From an uncultured Alistipes sp. (lineage in GTDB: Bacteria; Bacteroidota; Bacteroidia; Bacteroidales; Rikenellaceae): a stretch of 62,776 bases of DNA. Positions 52,570 through 61,864 of the stretch are shown here, one piece after another. How positions within the stretch are numbered: the first letter of the stretch is position 1; the number at the start of each line of letters is the position of its first letter. The translations under genes and the position numbers were made by a program. The notes beneath the pieces were generated by a model. It was not told the DNA's origin. It searched no databases and saw only the letters and a list, made by a program, of their open reading frames with translations. The stretch covers positions 1-62,776 of the forward strand of contig CAJTYA010000016.1 in the NCBI GenBank assembly GCA_910583985.1, written 5' to 3'.

Positions 52570-54144
52570 ATGAGGAATTTGTGTGCGGGAGCGTTTCGCG
52601 CGGTGGTCGTTTTGGCGGGATGTCTGTTCCTGTCGGCGGAATCGTCGTGGGCGCAGTATAAGACCAAAACCGATGTGCTCAAGGGCGAGAAATGGTGGGG
52701 CGTGTTCATGACCGGCGAACAGATGATGCCGCTCGAAGCGCCTTTCCCCGAAACCGATCTCTCTTCTTGGGTCAAAAGCAATACGGCACCGTTTCTGGTG
52801 TCGAGTCGCGGCCGGTACATCTGGAGCCGGGCGCCTTTCCGCATCGAGTACACGGGGACGAGTTTCCTGATCGACTCGCCGGTGGAGGAGGTCGAAGCCA
52901 AGACGGGGGGCAAGACGCTCCGCGAGGCGTATCTGGTGTGCTGCCACCGCAACTTTCCGCCGACCGAAGGTGTGATGCCGGCTCCGCAGTTCTTCACCGC
53001 TCCGGTCTACGACATGGCGACCGAAGTGCCGTTCGGCGCTACGGCCGACCAGATCCGTTCCTATGCCGCGCGGCTGCTCGAAAGCGGCTATCCGGCAGGA
53101 ACGCTCATCGTGCCGCCGGGCTGGCAGTCCACCATCGGCAGCTTCGCGCCCGATGCGGCGCTCTACGGCGACATCGCGGCGCTGTCCGACGAGTTGCATG
53201 CCAAAGGTTTCCGGCTGTTGCTCTCCGTGACGCCTTTCGTCAGCGGCGACGGACCGATTTTCCGCAGCTACCGCGACAGCGGGGCGTTCGTCCGCATGTC
53301 GGACGGCAGGGTGGCCATCGCCGAGTGGCTGGGCGGATACAGCGCCTTTTACGACATCACCTGCGAAGAGGTCTACGACATCATCCGCCGTCGGTTGGAG
53401 ACGCTCGAAGAGAGTTGCCGCATCGACGGTTTCGTGTTCGATTGCGAAGGCGCGTTGCCTTATATCCGTTTTTCGCGCGACGGTGCCGCCGAATACCTTA
53501 AAAAATGGAGCGAACTGGGACGCGGTCTCGATTGCAGCCTCTATACGATCAGCCGCGGCGGCGGTTTCTCCTCCAGTGTGCACAATCTGCAGATGGAGAA
53601 TCGGCTGGACTGGGCGTTTTTGCCCCATGCCATCGCCAACCTGCTGACGGCCAACCTGCTCGGTTATCCTTACAGCACGGTGAGCATCGACCCTGTGCGG
53701 GCGGATTCGACCGTCGGCGATCCGAAACTGCTGTTGCGCTACATGCAGTTGGCTTCGGTGCTTCCGGTGGCGATGGTGGACGTGGCTCCGTGGCGGATCG
53801 ACGATGCCGAGTCGGCCGCACGATGCAGGGCGGCGTTCGCCGAACGGGAAAAGCTGGGCGCCTACTACGAGCAGTTGGCGAGGGAAACCTCCCGCACGGC
53901 CGAGCCGTTGATCCGTCACATGGAGTACGAGTTTCCCCGCAACGGGTTCACCGACTGCAACGACCAGTTCATGATCGGTTCGCGCTATCTGGTGGCGCCG
54001 CTTCTGGGACCGGGCGACAGCCGTACGGTGCGCTTCCCCCGCGGGGTGTGGGTCGGACGGTCCGGCGAGCGGTTCAAGGGGCCTCTCGTGACGACGGTTT
54101 CGTCGCGCGACGGCGAACCGTTGATTTTCGAATCGGCCAAATAG
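52570..54144 (+). CDS. glycoside hydrolase family 31-like protein
   Basis: 524 residues with signal peptide (MRNLCAGAFRAVVVLAGCLF). The barrel shows GWQSTIGSFAPDA, then FRLLLSVTPFVSGDGP and GFVFDCEGALPYIRF, where the Asp of FDCEG is the expected nucleophile position, and NGFTDCNDQFMIGSRYLVAP near the C-terminus, a GH31 hallmark. GH31 enzymes are alpha-glucosidases, alpha-xylosidases or alpha-galactosidases; specificity is not clear. It is shorter than typical GH31 proteins, with only a reduced N-terminal beta domain. Confidence 0.75.
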   Translation: MRNLCAGAFRAVVVLAGCLFLSAESSWAQYKTKTDVLKGEKWWGVFMTGEQMMPLEAPFPETDLSSWVKSNTAPFLVSSRGRYIWSRAPFRIEYTGTSFLIDSPVEEVEAKTGGKTLREAYLVCCHRNFPPTEGVMPAPQFFTAPVYDMATEVPFGATADQIRSYAARLLESGYPAGTLIVPPGWQSTIGSFAPDAALYGDIAALSDELHAKGFRLLLSVTPFVSGDGPIFRSYRDSGAFVRMSDGRVAIAEWLGGYSAFYDITCEEVYDIIRRRLETLEESCRIDGFVFDCEGALPYIRFSRDGAAEYLKKWSELGRGLDCSLYTISRGGGFSSSVHNLQMENRLDWAFLPHAIANLLTANLLGYPYSTVSIDPVRADSTVGDPKLLLRYMQLASVLPVAMVDVAPWRIDDAESAARCRAAFAEREKLGAYYEQLARETSRTAEPLIRHMEYEFPRNGFTDCNDQFMIGSRYLVAPLLGPGDSRTVRFPRGVWVGRSGERFKGPLVTTVSSRDGEPLIFESAK

Positions 54145-54177
54145 GAAGAACCCGACTTTACCTAAAACCATAGAGCC

Positions 54178-55017
54178 ATGCTGAACAAGGAGCAAACCGA
54201 TTTTCTGCTGATCAATGCCTGCAACGCGGCCATACGCGCCGGGGCCTGCATCCTCGACATCTACACCGGGGACGCCGCCCTCGATTTCGACCTCAAGAGC
54301 GACCACACGCCCATCACCGTGGCCGACCGCGAGTCGCACGAACTCATCAAGCAGTATCTCAGCCAGACCCGCATCCCGCTCCTGAGCGAGGAGGGGCGCG
54401 ATTTGCTCTACGAGGAACGCCGCAACTGGGACCTCTTCTGGATGGTCGATCCGCTGGACGGAACCAAGGAATTTCTCAAAGGCAACGGCGAATTTACCGT
54501 CAACATCGCGCTGATGTGCGATAACGAACCCGTCATGGGGATCGTTTATGTCCCTTATATACAAAAGTTCTACTTCGCGCTCAAGGGCAAGGGCGCCTAT
54601 CTGAAACGGGACGTGCGTCCCGACCGGGAGGCGTCGTTCGATTTGACGCAGATATGGGGCGACGCCGTGCGCCTGCCGCTTCGCGAGAGGGGCAACGATC
54701 CGATCCGCATCGCGGTGAGCCGGTCGCACAATACGCCCGAAACTTTCGAGCACGTGGAGCGCATCCGCTCGGTGCATGCCGGCGCCGAGATCGTCGAGCA
54801 GGGCAGTTCCTACAAATTCTGCATGCTGGCCGAGGCGGAGGTCGAAGTCTACGTGCGGACGTCCGACACCTACGAATGGGATACGGCGGCCGGCGAAGTG
54901 ATTCTCTCCGAGGCCGGCGGATCGGTCGAATCGTTGCGCGACGGCAGCGGCATACAATACAACAAGGTCTCGCTCCACAATCCGCATTTCATCTGCCGCA
55001 GCAAATATTTCCGTTGA
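54178..55017 (+). CDS. cysQ: 3'(2'),5'-bisphosphate nucleotidase CysQ
   Basis: 279 residues of the inositol-monophosphatase superfamily. Metal motifs SEEG near 70-73, DPLDGTKEF at 91-99 and WDTAAGE near the C-terminus are intact. Removes the 3' phosphate of PAP formed in sulfate assimilation. It starts 33 nt after the GH31 gene; context does not tie it to cysK, which lies 4 kb away on the other strand. Confidence 0.92.
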   Translation: MLNKEQTDFLLINACNAAIRAGACILDIYTGDAALDFDLKSDHTPITVADRESHELIKQYLSQTRIPLLSEEGRDLLYEERRNWDLFWMVDPLDGTKEFLKGNGEFTVNIALMCDNEPVMGIVYVPYIQKFYFALKGKGAYLKRDVRPDREASFDLTQIWGDAVRLPLRERGNDPIRIAVSRSHNTPETFEHVERIRSVHAGAEIVEQGSSYKFCMLAEAEVEVYVRTSDTYEWDTAAGEVILSEAGGSVESLRDGSGIQYNKVSLHNPHFICRSKYFR

Positions 55018-55294
55018 CGGTCCGGTTCCGCAGGACCGGCGTTCCGCCGTTTCCTCCGACCGTTCTCCCGGTGCCGGGTGCCGTCGGGTGACAGGCCGTC
55101 GTTCGACGGAAAGAGACGGAAGCGGACGGGCGTCGGACCGGGCAGTTTTCTTCGGATCGGGCGTCGGACTTCCCCGTTGTCGGGCGGGTATGCGCGATGG
55201 CTCCGCAAAGCCGGGCGACGTGTTGGAAAAGCGTCCGTTTCCGTAAAAAATTGCGTATCTTCGCACCGTAATCATATTAGGAAGGAATCAAGCT

Positions 55295-55768
55295 ATGGAC
55301 GTAAAGAAAAGAGTGGCTCTGGTGGCCCACGACAACATGAAGCGCGATCTGGCGGAATGGGTGGACTGGAATTGGGAAAAGCTGCTCGAACATCATCTTA
55401 TCTGTACCGGAACGACCGGCAAGATGGTCGAGAAAACCCTCAAGGATCGCCGGGGCAGCGATCTGCATACGAGCGAAATGGACATCACGCTGCTCAAGTC
55501 GGGTCCGCTGGGCGGCGACCAGCAATTGGGCGCCATGATCGCCGAAGGCCGCGTGGAGGCGTTGATCTTTTTCTGGGACCCGATGCAGGCCCAGCCGCAC
55601 GACGTGGATGTCAAGGCGCTGTTGCGTCTGGCTACGCTTTACAACGTGCCTACGGCCATCAACCGTTCTTCGGCGGATTTTCTGATCTCTTCGCCGCTGT
55701 TCGGGAGCGACTACTGTCCCGTGGTCAAAGATTATAAAAGCTATATCGAGCGGACGCTCAACCAATAG
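55295..55768 (+). CDS. mgsA: methylglyoxal synthase
   Basis: 157 residues. KKRVALVAHDNMKRDLAEWV, CTGTTGKMVE, LKSGPLGGDQQLGAMIAEG (catalytic Asp) and FFWDPMQAQPHDVDVKALLR are diagnostic. Converts dihydroxyacetone phosphate to methylglyoxal, a bypass of lower glycolysis under phosphate limitation. TATCTTCG about 40 nt upstream is a near-consensus promoter. Single gene with its own terminator. Confidence 0.93.
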   Translation: MDVKKRVALVAHDNMKRDLAEWVDWNWEKLLEHHLICTGTTGKMVEKTLKDRRGSDLHTSEMDITLLKSGPLGGDQQLGAMIAEGRVEALIFFWDPMQAQPHDVDVKALLRLATLYNVPTAINRSSADFLISSPLFGSDYCPVVKDYKSYIERTLNQ

Positions 55769-55777
55769 TCCGTAAGG

Positions 55778-55806
55778 AAGACTCCATGGGGAGTCTTTTC
55801 TTTTTT
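55778..55806 (+). terminator. mgsA terminator
   Basis: AAGACTCC pairs with GGAGTCTT, followed by TTCTTTTTT. Ten nt after the stop. Confidence 0.85.
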
Positions 55807-56104
55807 CCGCTCGGAAGAAAGTGGGGCGTCCGCCCGTTCGCCGGACGGTTGTTGCGGGATGCGGTCCGGACCGACCCCGGCCGGTTCGTCGGGCGTGCCC
55901 CGCAGGGGGCGGCGTCGTTTTTTGCGGCGCATCCGATCCGGAAAAGCGAGGTCCGGCCCGGCGGACCATCCGAGCGGAAGGAATCCGACCGGGCGGTAGC
56001 CGGACGAGGCGGCGGTCGGAAAACGGAATCGGAACGTTTTGCCCGGCCGTTTTTCGTTTTTTTCGAGAGACGGCCGGATGCACGGTAAAATATAGGAATC
56101 ATAT
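55807..56104. other. gene-free stretch before the Nudix gene
   Basis: No coding gene. An AT-rich TAAAATATAGG just before the Nudix ATG may be promoter sequence. Confidence 0.3.
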
Positions 56105-56704
56105 ATGGAAGACAGACGGGCGATAGAACGGATGCTGGAGGCTTATTTCGAACGCTATCCGGATGAACGGCCTCGGTTGGAGCACTTTGCGGATTTCGTC
56201 CGTTCGTTCGACGGTCGCGATCTGTACGACCGCAAAAATTTCGTCGGGCACATCACCGCCGCCGCTTTCGTCGTGGACCGGCGCCGAAAGAGCGTGCTGC
56301 TGCTCGAACATCGCCAGTTAGGAAAGTGGCTGCAACCCGGCGGCCATGTCGAGGCGTCGGACGCTTCGGTGTTCGACGCCGCGCTGCGCGAAGTGCACGA
56401 GGAGACGGGCATCGGTCCGGAGCGTTTGGAGCTGCTGGAACGCTCGGCGGACGGAGAGGCTTCTCCGTCCGATGCGGATGCGCATCGGATTCCCGCGTGC
56501 GGACGCAAGAACGAGGACGGACACTGGCATTTCGATCTGCGTTTCGCTTTTCTGTTCGACGGCGATCCCGGCGTGTCGGTCGACCGGTCGGAATCGCTCG
56601 GCTATCGGTGGGCGACGCTCGGCGAACTGGAAGCGATGCCCGATTTCGGACGTATCGCCCGGCGGCTCGCTGCGGCATTGGATCGACTCGACCGCTCCCG
56701 TTGA
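56105..56704 (+). CDS. Nudix hydrolase
   Basis: 199 residues. The Nudix box is PGGHVEASDASVFDAALREV then HEETGI, with the REVHEETG core intact; the front half follows the GGHVE-x-D spacing of a known subfamily. WLQPGGHVE precedes it. An N-terminal 45-residue helical region (IERMLEAYFERYPDE) is extra to the minimal fold. Substrate unknown (nucleoside diphosphate derivatives are usual). Confidence 0.85.
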   Translation: MEDRRAIERMLEAYFERYPDERPRLEHFADFVRSFDGRDLYDRKNFVGHITAAAFVVDRRRKSVLLLEHRQLGKWLQPGGHVEASDASVFDAALREVHEETGIGPERLELLERSADGEASPSDADAHRIPACGRKNEDGHWHFDLRFAFLFDGDPGVSVDRSESLGYRWATLGELEAMPDFGRIARRLAAALDRLDRSR

Positions 56705-56885
56705 GCGAAGGTAGGGCCGGGAGGCACGCTTCGGGCGGATATGCGTCTCGCCGGCGGCTGCTCGCGGTGCGGACGGGTGCGATTCCGGGCTTGTGTGCCG
56801 GCGGTTTTCCGCTGCCGCCGGGGCGACGGATGGATGCTGCGGCGAAATTGTTCCGGTCCCGTTTGGTCGGATAGGCGAATTGATA

Positions 56886-56893
56886 TATTTTTG
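56886..56893 (+). promoter_or_regulatory. promoter of the polysaccharide export operon
   Basis: TATTTTTG fits TAnnTTTG and overlaps TATATTT. The leader to the ATG would be about 235 nt, long for this genome. Confidence 0.45.
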
Positions 56894-56899
56894 TACCTT

Positions 56900-57135
56900 T
56901 ATACACGGGACGTCCCGTCGCGGAATCCTCGGACGATGTCGTTAAACGGCGGTTTTATAGCCTTTTGCACGTCCGGGACGGATGCGGCTTCATGCTTGTA
57001 CGGCTTCCGTCGGTTTTTCGTCGGGGCGGCGGCCGGAAGACGAAAGGCCTGCCTTTCGGAAGGTCCGGTCGCGGACGACTGTCGGGTCCTTCCGGGACAG
57101 GGCGCGTGGGTTTACGAAAGATGAATATTGAATAT
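56900..57135 (+). other. long 5' leader of the export operon
   Basis: No gene. Local GC-rich inverted repeats (for example CCGGAAGACGAAAGG and CCTTTCGGAAGG near 57033-57063) suggest folding. In Bacteroides, polysaccharide leaders are targets of UpxY/NusG-type antitermination; no such gene is in the window. Confidence 0.3.
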
Positions 57136-59559
57136 ATGAAACGTAATTTATTATTGAGCTTCGTTATGTTGGTCTGCCTGACAGGATCTTTGCAGGCGCA
57201 GATGACCGACGATCAGGTAGTGGAATATGTCAAGAACGGGATGAGCGCCGGAAAGGGCGAGACGCAGATCGGCAAGGAACTCCTTTCGCGCGGCGTGACC
57301 AAGGCGCAGATGGAGCGTCTCAAGGCCCGTTACGAAGAGGGGCAGGGTGGCGATAAGCGTGTGGCCGACCTGACCGTCGCCGGGCAACGCAACGAACGCA
57401 TGCGGGATGCCGCGAAAGAACTGACCGCCGGAAGCCTCGACGAAGTGAACCTCGTCGTGGGCGATTCGATCCGCAACGGCGAAAAGAGTTCCGCTCGCCG
57501 GATTTTCGGACACAACATCTTTAACAACAAGATGCTGACCTTCGAACCGAACGAGAACATGGCCACGCCGGAAAATTACCGTCTGGGACCCGGCGACGAG
57601 GTCATCATCGACATCTGGGGCGCCAGCGAGGACAATATCCGCCAGCGGATCGCTCCCGAAGGCAATATCATGGTGTCCCAGATCGGGCCGGTCTACCTCA
57701 ACGGGCTGACGATCCGGGATGCGAACAAGAAAGTGCGCGAGATTTTCGCCCAGAAATATTCGGGCGTGTCGGGCGACGAGCCCGAATCCGAAGTCCGCGT
57801 GACGCTGGGCCAGATCCGCACGATCCAGATCAGCGTGATGGGCGAGGTCGCCACGCCGGGGACCTACCGTCTTTCGTCGTTCGCCACGGTGTTCCATGCC
57901 CTGTATATGGCCGGAGGGGTGACCGACATCGGTTCGCTGCGTAACGTCCGCGTCATGCGCAGCGGCAAGGAAGTGGCCGCGTTGGATGTGTACGACTATA
58001 TTTTCAAAGGGAAACTCTCGGACGACGTCCGGCTGGAGGAGGGCGATGTGATCGTCGTGCCGCCCTACGGGGTGCTGGTCAACATTGACGGTAACGTCAA
58101 GCGCCCGATGTATTACGAGATGAAACCGGACGAAACGCTCGCCACGCTGATCGAATACGCGGGCGGATTTTCCGGAGACGCCTATACGAAAGACGTGCGT
58201 CTGGTGCGTCAGACGGGCCGTGAACGCCAATTGTTCAACGTCGGCGGCGAAGAGTTCGCCGCCTGCCGTCTCGAAGACGGCGATGCCGTGACGGTGGGGG
58301 CTACGCTGGAACGGTTCGCCAACCGGGTCGAAGTGCGCGGAGCCGTATACCGTCCGGGCATGTACGAGCTCGGCGAGGGAATGAATACCGTTTCTGCACT
58401 CGTCGCCCGTGCCGACGGCCTCAAGGACGACGCGTTTCTTTCGCGCGTGCAGTTGCTCCGCGAACGCGAAGACCTGACGCAGGAGGTGGTCGCGCTCGAT
58501 CTCTCCGGGCTGCTCTCCGGCCGGGTGCCGGATGTCGCTCTGAGGCGCAACGACGTGCTGGTCGTTCAGAGCGTCCATGAACTCGAAGACCGGGGAGAGA
58601 TCGTCGTCAGCGGGTTGGTGGCGCGTCCGGGCACTTATCCTTTCGCCGAAAACACGACCCTCGAAGACCTGATCGTTCAGGCCGGTGGGTTGTTGGACGG
58701 CGCTTCGACGGCCCGTGTGGACGTTTCGCGCCGGTTGAAGGACGCCAAGAGTACGGAGATGCCCAATGAACTGAGCCGGGTCCATACGTTCGCTCTCAAG
58801 GACGGTTTCGTGATCGACGGCATGCCGGGCTTCGTACTCGAACCCTACGATGTGGTCGAGGTGCGCAAAAGTCCCGGTTATCAGGTGCAGCGGCAGGTCA
58901 GCATCGTCGGCGAAGTCGTTTTCGAGGGCGGTTATACGCTGGTCCGGAAAAACGAACGTCTTTCGGATCTGGTCGGAAGGGCCGGCGGCGTGACGCAGGA
59001 CGCCTATGTGCGCGGCGGCCGGCTCGTGCGGCGCATGAACGACGAGGAACGGGCCGTCCGGGACGAAACGGTGCGGCTGGCCATGCAGGACGGTGGGACC
59101 GATTCTCTCTCGGTGAAAAAATTGCAGACGACCGATACCTATACGGTGGGCATCGAGCTGGACAAGGCATTGGCGAATCCCGGTTCGGACTACGACATGG
59201 TGCTGCGCGAGGGCGACCGGTTGATCGTTCCCGAATATGTGAGCACCGTGAAAATCGCGGGCGAGGTGATGCGTCCCAATGCCGTGTTGTTCATGCGCGG
59301 CGGCAAGTTGGGCTATTATATCGATCGGGCCGGCGGTTACGGCAGTCAGGCCAAGAAAGGGAAAGCCTATATCGTTTACATGAACGGTACCATGTCCAGA
59401 GCCTCCGGACGCAAGGCCAAGATCGAACCCGGATGCGAGATCATCGTGCCCTCCAAGCGCGAAGGCCGGAAGATGAGCATCGGCGAAATCATGGGACTCA
59501 CCACATCGGCGGCATCGCTCGGAACGATGGCGGCGAGCATAGCCAATCTGGCCAAGTAA
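57136..59559 (+). CDS. polysaccharide export protein with SLBB repeats (Wza-like)
   Basis: 807 residues with signal peptide MKRNLLLSFVMLVCLTGSLQ. A Poly_export domain (ENYRLGPGDEVIIDIWGASE) is followed by several SLBB repeats, recognisable by G-x-V-x-x-P-G-x-Y: GEVATPGTYRL, VRGAVYRPGMYEL, SGLVARPGTYPF, VGEVVFEGGYTL. It forms or lines the outer-membrane exit for exopolysaccharide or capsule. The signal peptide decides the start; an ATG five codons upstream is possible. It is followed 27 nt later by the Wzz-like gene. Confidence 0.88.
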   Translation: MKRNLLLSFVMLVCLTGSLQAQMTDDQVVEYVKNGMSAGKGETQIGKELLSRGVTKAQMERLKARYEEGQGGDKRVADLTVAGQRNERMRDAAKELTAGSLDEVNLVVGDSIRNGEKSSARRIFGHNIFNNKMLTFEPNENMATPENYRLGPGDEVIIDIWGASEDNIRQRIAPEGNIMVSQIGPVYLNGLTIRDANKKVREIFAQKYSGVSGDEPESEVRVTLGQIRTIQISVMGEVATPGTYRLSSFATVFHALYMAGGVTDIGSLRNVRVMRSGKEVAALDVYDYIFKGKLSDDVRLEEGDVIVVPPYGVLVNIDGNVKRPMYYEMKPDETLATLIEYAGGFSGDAYTKDVRLVRQTGRERQLFNVGGEEFAACRLEDGDAVTVGATLERFANRVEVRGAVYRPGMYELGEGMNTVSALVARADGLKDDAFLSRVQLLREREDLTQEVVALDLSGLLSGRVPDVALRRNDVLVVQSVHELEDRGEIVVSGLVARPGTYPFAENTTLEDLIVQAGGLLDGASTARVDVSRRLKDAKSTEMPNELSRVHTFALKDGFVIDGMPGFVLEPYDVVEVRKSPGYQVQRQVSIVGEVVFEGGYTLVRKNERLSDLVGRAGGVTQDAYVRGGRLVRRMNDEERAVRDETVRLAMQDGGTDSLSVKKLQTTDTYTVGIELDKALANPGSDYDMVLREGDRLIVPEYVSTVKIAGEVMRPNAVLFMRGGKLGYYIDRAGGYGSQAKKGKAYIVYMNGTMSRASGRKAKIEPGCEIIVPSKREGRKMSIGEIMGLTTSAASLGTMAASIANLAK

Positions 59560-59586
59560 ACGGCCCATTCGCTTATTGTAACGATT

Positions 59587-60720
59587 ATGGAAGAAAACAG
59601 AAGACAGGCGGACGCCGCGGTGCCGCAGCAGAACGAGATCGACCTGCTGGAACTGGCTCGGAAAATCTGGTCCGGCCGCCGATTGATTCTCAAATGGTGC
59701 GCCGTGGCCGCCGTGGTCGGACTGGTCATCGGATTCAGCATCCCGAAAGAATATACGACGAGCGTGCTGCTCGCTCCCGAAGCGTCCGACGGCAAGAACT
59801 CGCTGGGCGGATTGGGCGCTCTGGCCAATATGGCCGGATTCAGCATCGGGGGTGGCAATACGGGATCGGATGCCGTCTACCCCGATCTGTATCCCGATGT
59901 CGTGGCGTCGGTTCCTTTTGCCGTGGAGCTTTTCGATGTACGGGTGTCGGATCATAAGGGCGAGTGGCAGACCGACGTGTACGATTATCTGAGCGAACGC
60001 ATCCGCGCTCCGTGGTGGAGTGCGGTGCTCGCGGTACCGGGAAAGGCCGTGGGCGGAATTCTTTCGCTCTTTTCCGACGACGAAGCGGAGGATGAGCAGA
60101 CCGTGAACCCTTTCCGTCTGACACGCGAGGAGATGGACGTGGTCGAACAGCTCCGCTCGCGGATCGGCGTGTCGGTCGATAAGAAAAATTCCGTCGTCAC
60201 GCTTTCCGTTATGATGCAGGACCCGCTCGTGTCGGCTACGCTGACCGATACGGTGATGCGGAATTTGCAGAACTACGTCACCGAGTACCGGACCAACAAG
60301 GCACGGCGCGATCTGGAATTTACGCAGAAGTTGTTCGACGAGGCGCAGCGGAATTATTACGAGGCGCAGCAGCGGTATGCCAAATACATGGATGCCAACC
60401 AGAATATCGTGTTGCGGTCGGTGCGTACCGAGCAGGAGAGGCTCCAGAACGAGATGAACCTTACCTATAACCTCTACAACCAGATGGCCCAGCAGTTGCA
60501 GTTGGCCAAGGCCAAGGTGCAGGAGAGTACGCCCGTCTATGCCGTCGTACAGCCGGCTTCGGTGCCGTTGAGTGCGTCGAAACCTTCCAAGGCGATGATT
60601 CTCGCGGGCGTCGTGTTCCTTGCCGGCATCGCTGCGGTGGCGTGGATTCTTTTCGGCGAGAGTGTCGTCGGATTTTTTAAGGGAACGAAGAAAAAAGAGG
60701 GGAACGCCCCCGAACGATAG
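59587..60720 (+). CDS. Wzz-like chain-length determinant / polysaccharide co-polymerase
   Basis: 377 residues. The N-terminal helix LILKWCAVAAVVGLVIGFSI and the C-terminal helix MILAGVVFLAGIAAVAWILF frame a large periplasmic domain with a coiled coil (RDLEFTQKLFDEAQRNYYEA to TYNLYNQMAQQLQLAKAKVQ). The Pro-rich PVYAVVQPASVPLSASKPSK before the second helix is the Wzz signature. No C-terminal tyrosine kinase domain. Works with the export protein upstream; polymerase and glycosyltransferase genes are not in view. Confidence 0.88.
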   Translation: MEENRRQADAAVPQQNEIDLLELARKIWSGRRLILKWCAVAAVVGLVIGFSIPKEYTTSVLLAPEASDGKNSLGGLGALANMAGFSIGGGNTGSDAVYPDLYPDVVASVPFAVELFDVRVSDHKGEWQTDVYDYLSERIRAPWWSAVLAVPGKAVGGILSLFSDDEAEDEQTVNPFRLTREEMDVVEQLRSRIGVSVDKKNSVVTLSVMMQDPLVSATLTDTVMRNLQNYVTEYRTNKARRDLEFTQKLFDEAQRNYYEAQQRYAKYMDANQNIVLRSVRTEQERLQNEMNLTYNLYNQMAQQLQLAKAKVQESTPVYAVVQPASVPLSASKPSKAMILAGVVFLAGIAAVAWILFGESVVGFFKGTKKKEGNAPER

Positions 60721-60735
60721 ACCGGAGGGAAAACG

Positions 60736-60774
60736 ACCGAAGCACGCCGACGAGAATCGTCGGCGTGCTTCGGT
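60736..60774 (+). terminator. terminator of the export operon
   Basis: A perfect 18-bp stem (60736-60753 with 60757-60774) with a GAA loop, followed by TTTGTT, 16 nt after the stop. Only the two genes are in this transcript. Confidence 0.9.
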
Positions 60775-61366
60775 TTTGTTGTGCCCGTCCGGGAGTCTCG
60801 CGTTTCGGGACACGGGGGCCGGGCAAAGCACGGAGACGGAGAGGGCGTGCCGCTCGAAGGCCGGCGAAACCGGTGTGCGGCAGGGAGGGAAAGAGTGGAA
60901 AAGAGACCGGAGAGCCGGCTTCGGAGAGAATCGCCTCGCCGGTCGCCGCGTCCTGTCCGGGGTGGATTCCTTGTCTTTCGGATGGTTCTTTCGTGTGCCG
61001 GAGAAAGTCCCTGCTTGCCCGACCGGAGGACGAAAAAGGGCCGCTTTCGTCCGCATAACGTCGAGTTCTCCGCACCTCGTATCCGTGCGGGTCCGCACCG
61101 AGTCTGCGATGACCGTCTCGACCGGCGAAAGCGACGGACGGTGAGACGGGGACGAACGTGGTCCCTGTCGACGGATTCGGACCTTGCGGATGCGTTGCGT
61201 CTCCCGAATGTTCGCGGGGAATTCCGGGAGGTATTCCCGCTCGAAATCCGTGTTCGCCGCTTGTCGGATATTCGCCTCCGGTTGGGCCGGACTGTCCGTG
61301 CGGGGATTCGTCTCTATGCGGAAGGAATGGCCCCGAAGCAGTTCCGGCATTCCGGGCCGCATGGAA
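60775..61366. other. 590-bp gene-free region
   Basis: No coding gene or clear signal. The capsule locus does not continue here. Confidence 0.4.
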
Positions 61367-61864
61367 TCATCGGTCCTTTGTCAGCCGGTCGGATTGCCGA
61401 ATGAGATATACGAAAAGCCAGACGAAAGCGACGAACGTAGCGGGATAGAGCCATGCGACGAGGTCGAGATTCGTATTCCACACGGCTTTCGCATAGGTTT
61501 GAATCGTGATGACGGCGAAAACGACGAGTGCGAAAGCTTTCGTGCAGCGGAACAGCCGGACATTCATCCGATAGGCTTCGGGTAGCTTTTCCGGTTTGAT
61601 TCGAGCGTCGTATTTCAGCTTGTGCGCATAGCGCTGAATCAGGGACAGCCCGATGTAGAGCATCGACGACCAGCCGACCAGTGTCAGGATCGTGCTGCGC
61701 TCGCTCCAACCGTCGATTTTGCCGGCGAGGTCGAAATGCGAGGGAATGCGCTCCGGCAGATCGGAATAGACGAAAAGCGGAAAAAGATTCACGAGCAGGG
61801 CGGCCAAAGCCACGATTTCCATGATCCAGTCGCCTGCGTTTTTCGGATAAGCCGGTTTGTTCAT
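61367..61864 (-). CDS. DUF1648-domain membrane protein
   Basis: 165 residues with four hydrophobic segments. Residues 36-53, DLPERIPSHFDLAGKIDGW, carry the DUF1648 P-x-H-F-x-x-x-G-x-x-D-G-W signature found in SdpI-like and related proteins. IVALAALLVNLFPLFVY precedes it, and LVGWSSMLYIGLSLI, FALVVFAVITIQTYAK and LVAWLYPATFVAFVWLFVYL follow. SdpI gives immunity to a toxin in Bacillus, but that role cannot be assumed. Monocistronic. The ATG is chosen because the in-frame upstream extension has no family similarity. Confidence 0.75.
   Translation of the reverse strand: MNKPAYPKNAGDWIMEIVALAALLVNLFPLFVYSDLPERIPSHFDLAGKIDGWSERSTILTLVGWSSMLYIGLSLIQRYAHKLKYDARIKPEKLPEAYRMNVRLFRCTKAFALVVFAVITIQTYAKAVWNTNLDLVAWLYPATFVAFVWLFVYLIRQSDRLTKDR

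Noticed and set aside
16727..54144. polysaccharide utilisation locus
   Set aside because: GH92, GH20 and GH31 genes are far apart, on separate units, and no SusC/SusD, sigma/anti-sigma or hybrid two-component genes accompany them.
57151..61362. 1403-codon open frame on the minus strand
   Set aside because: It is antisense to the export and Wzz-like genes, which have clear family motifs and signal peptides; long antisense frames are expected at this GC content.
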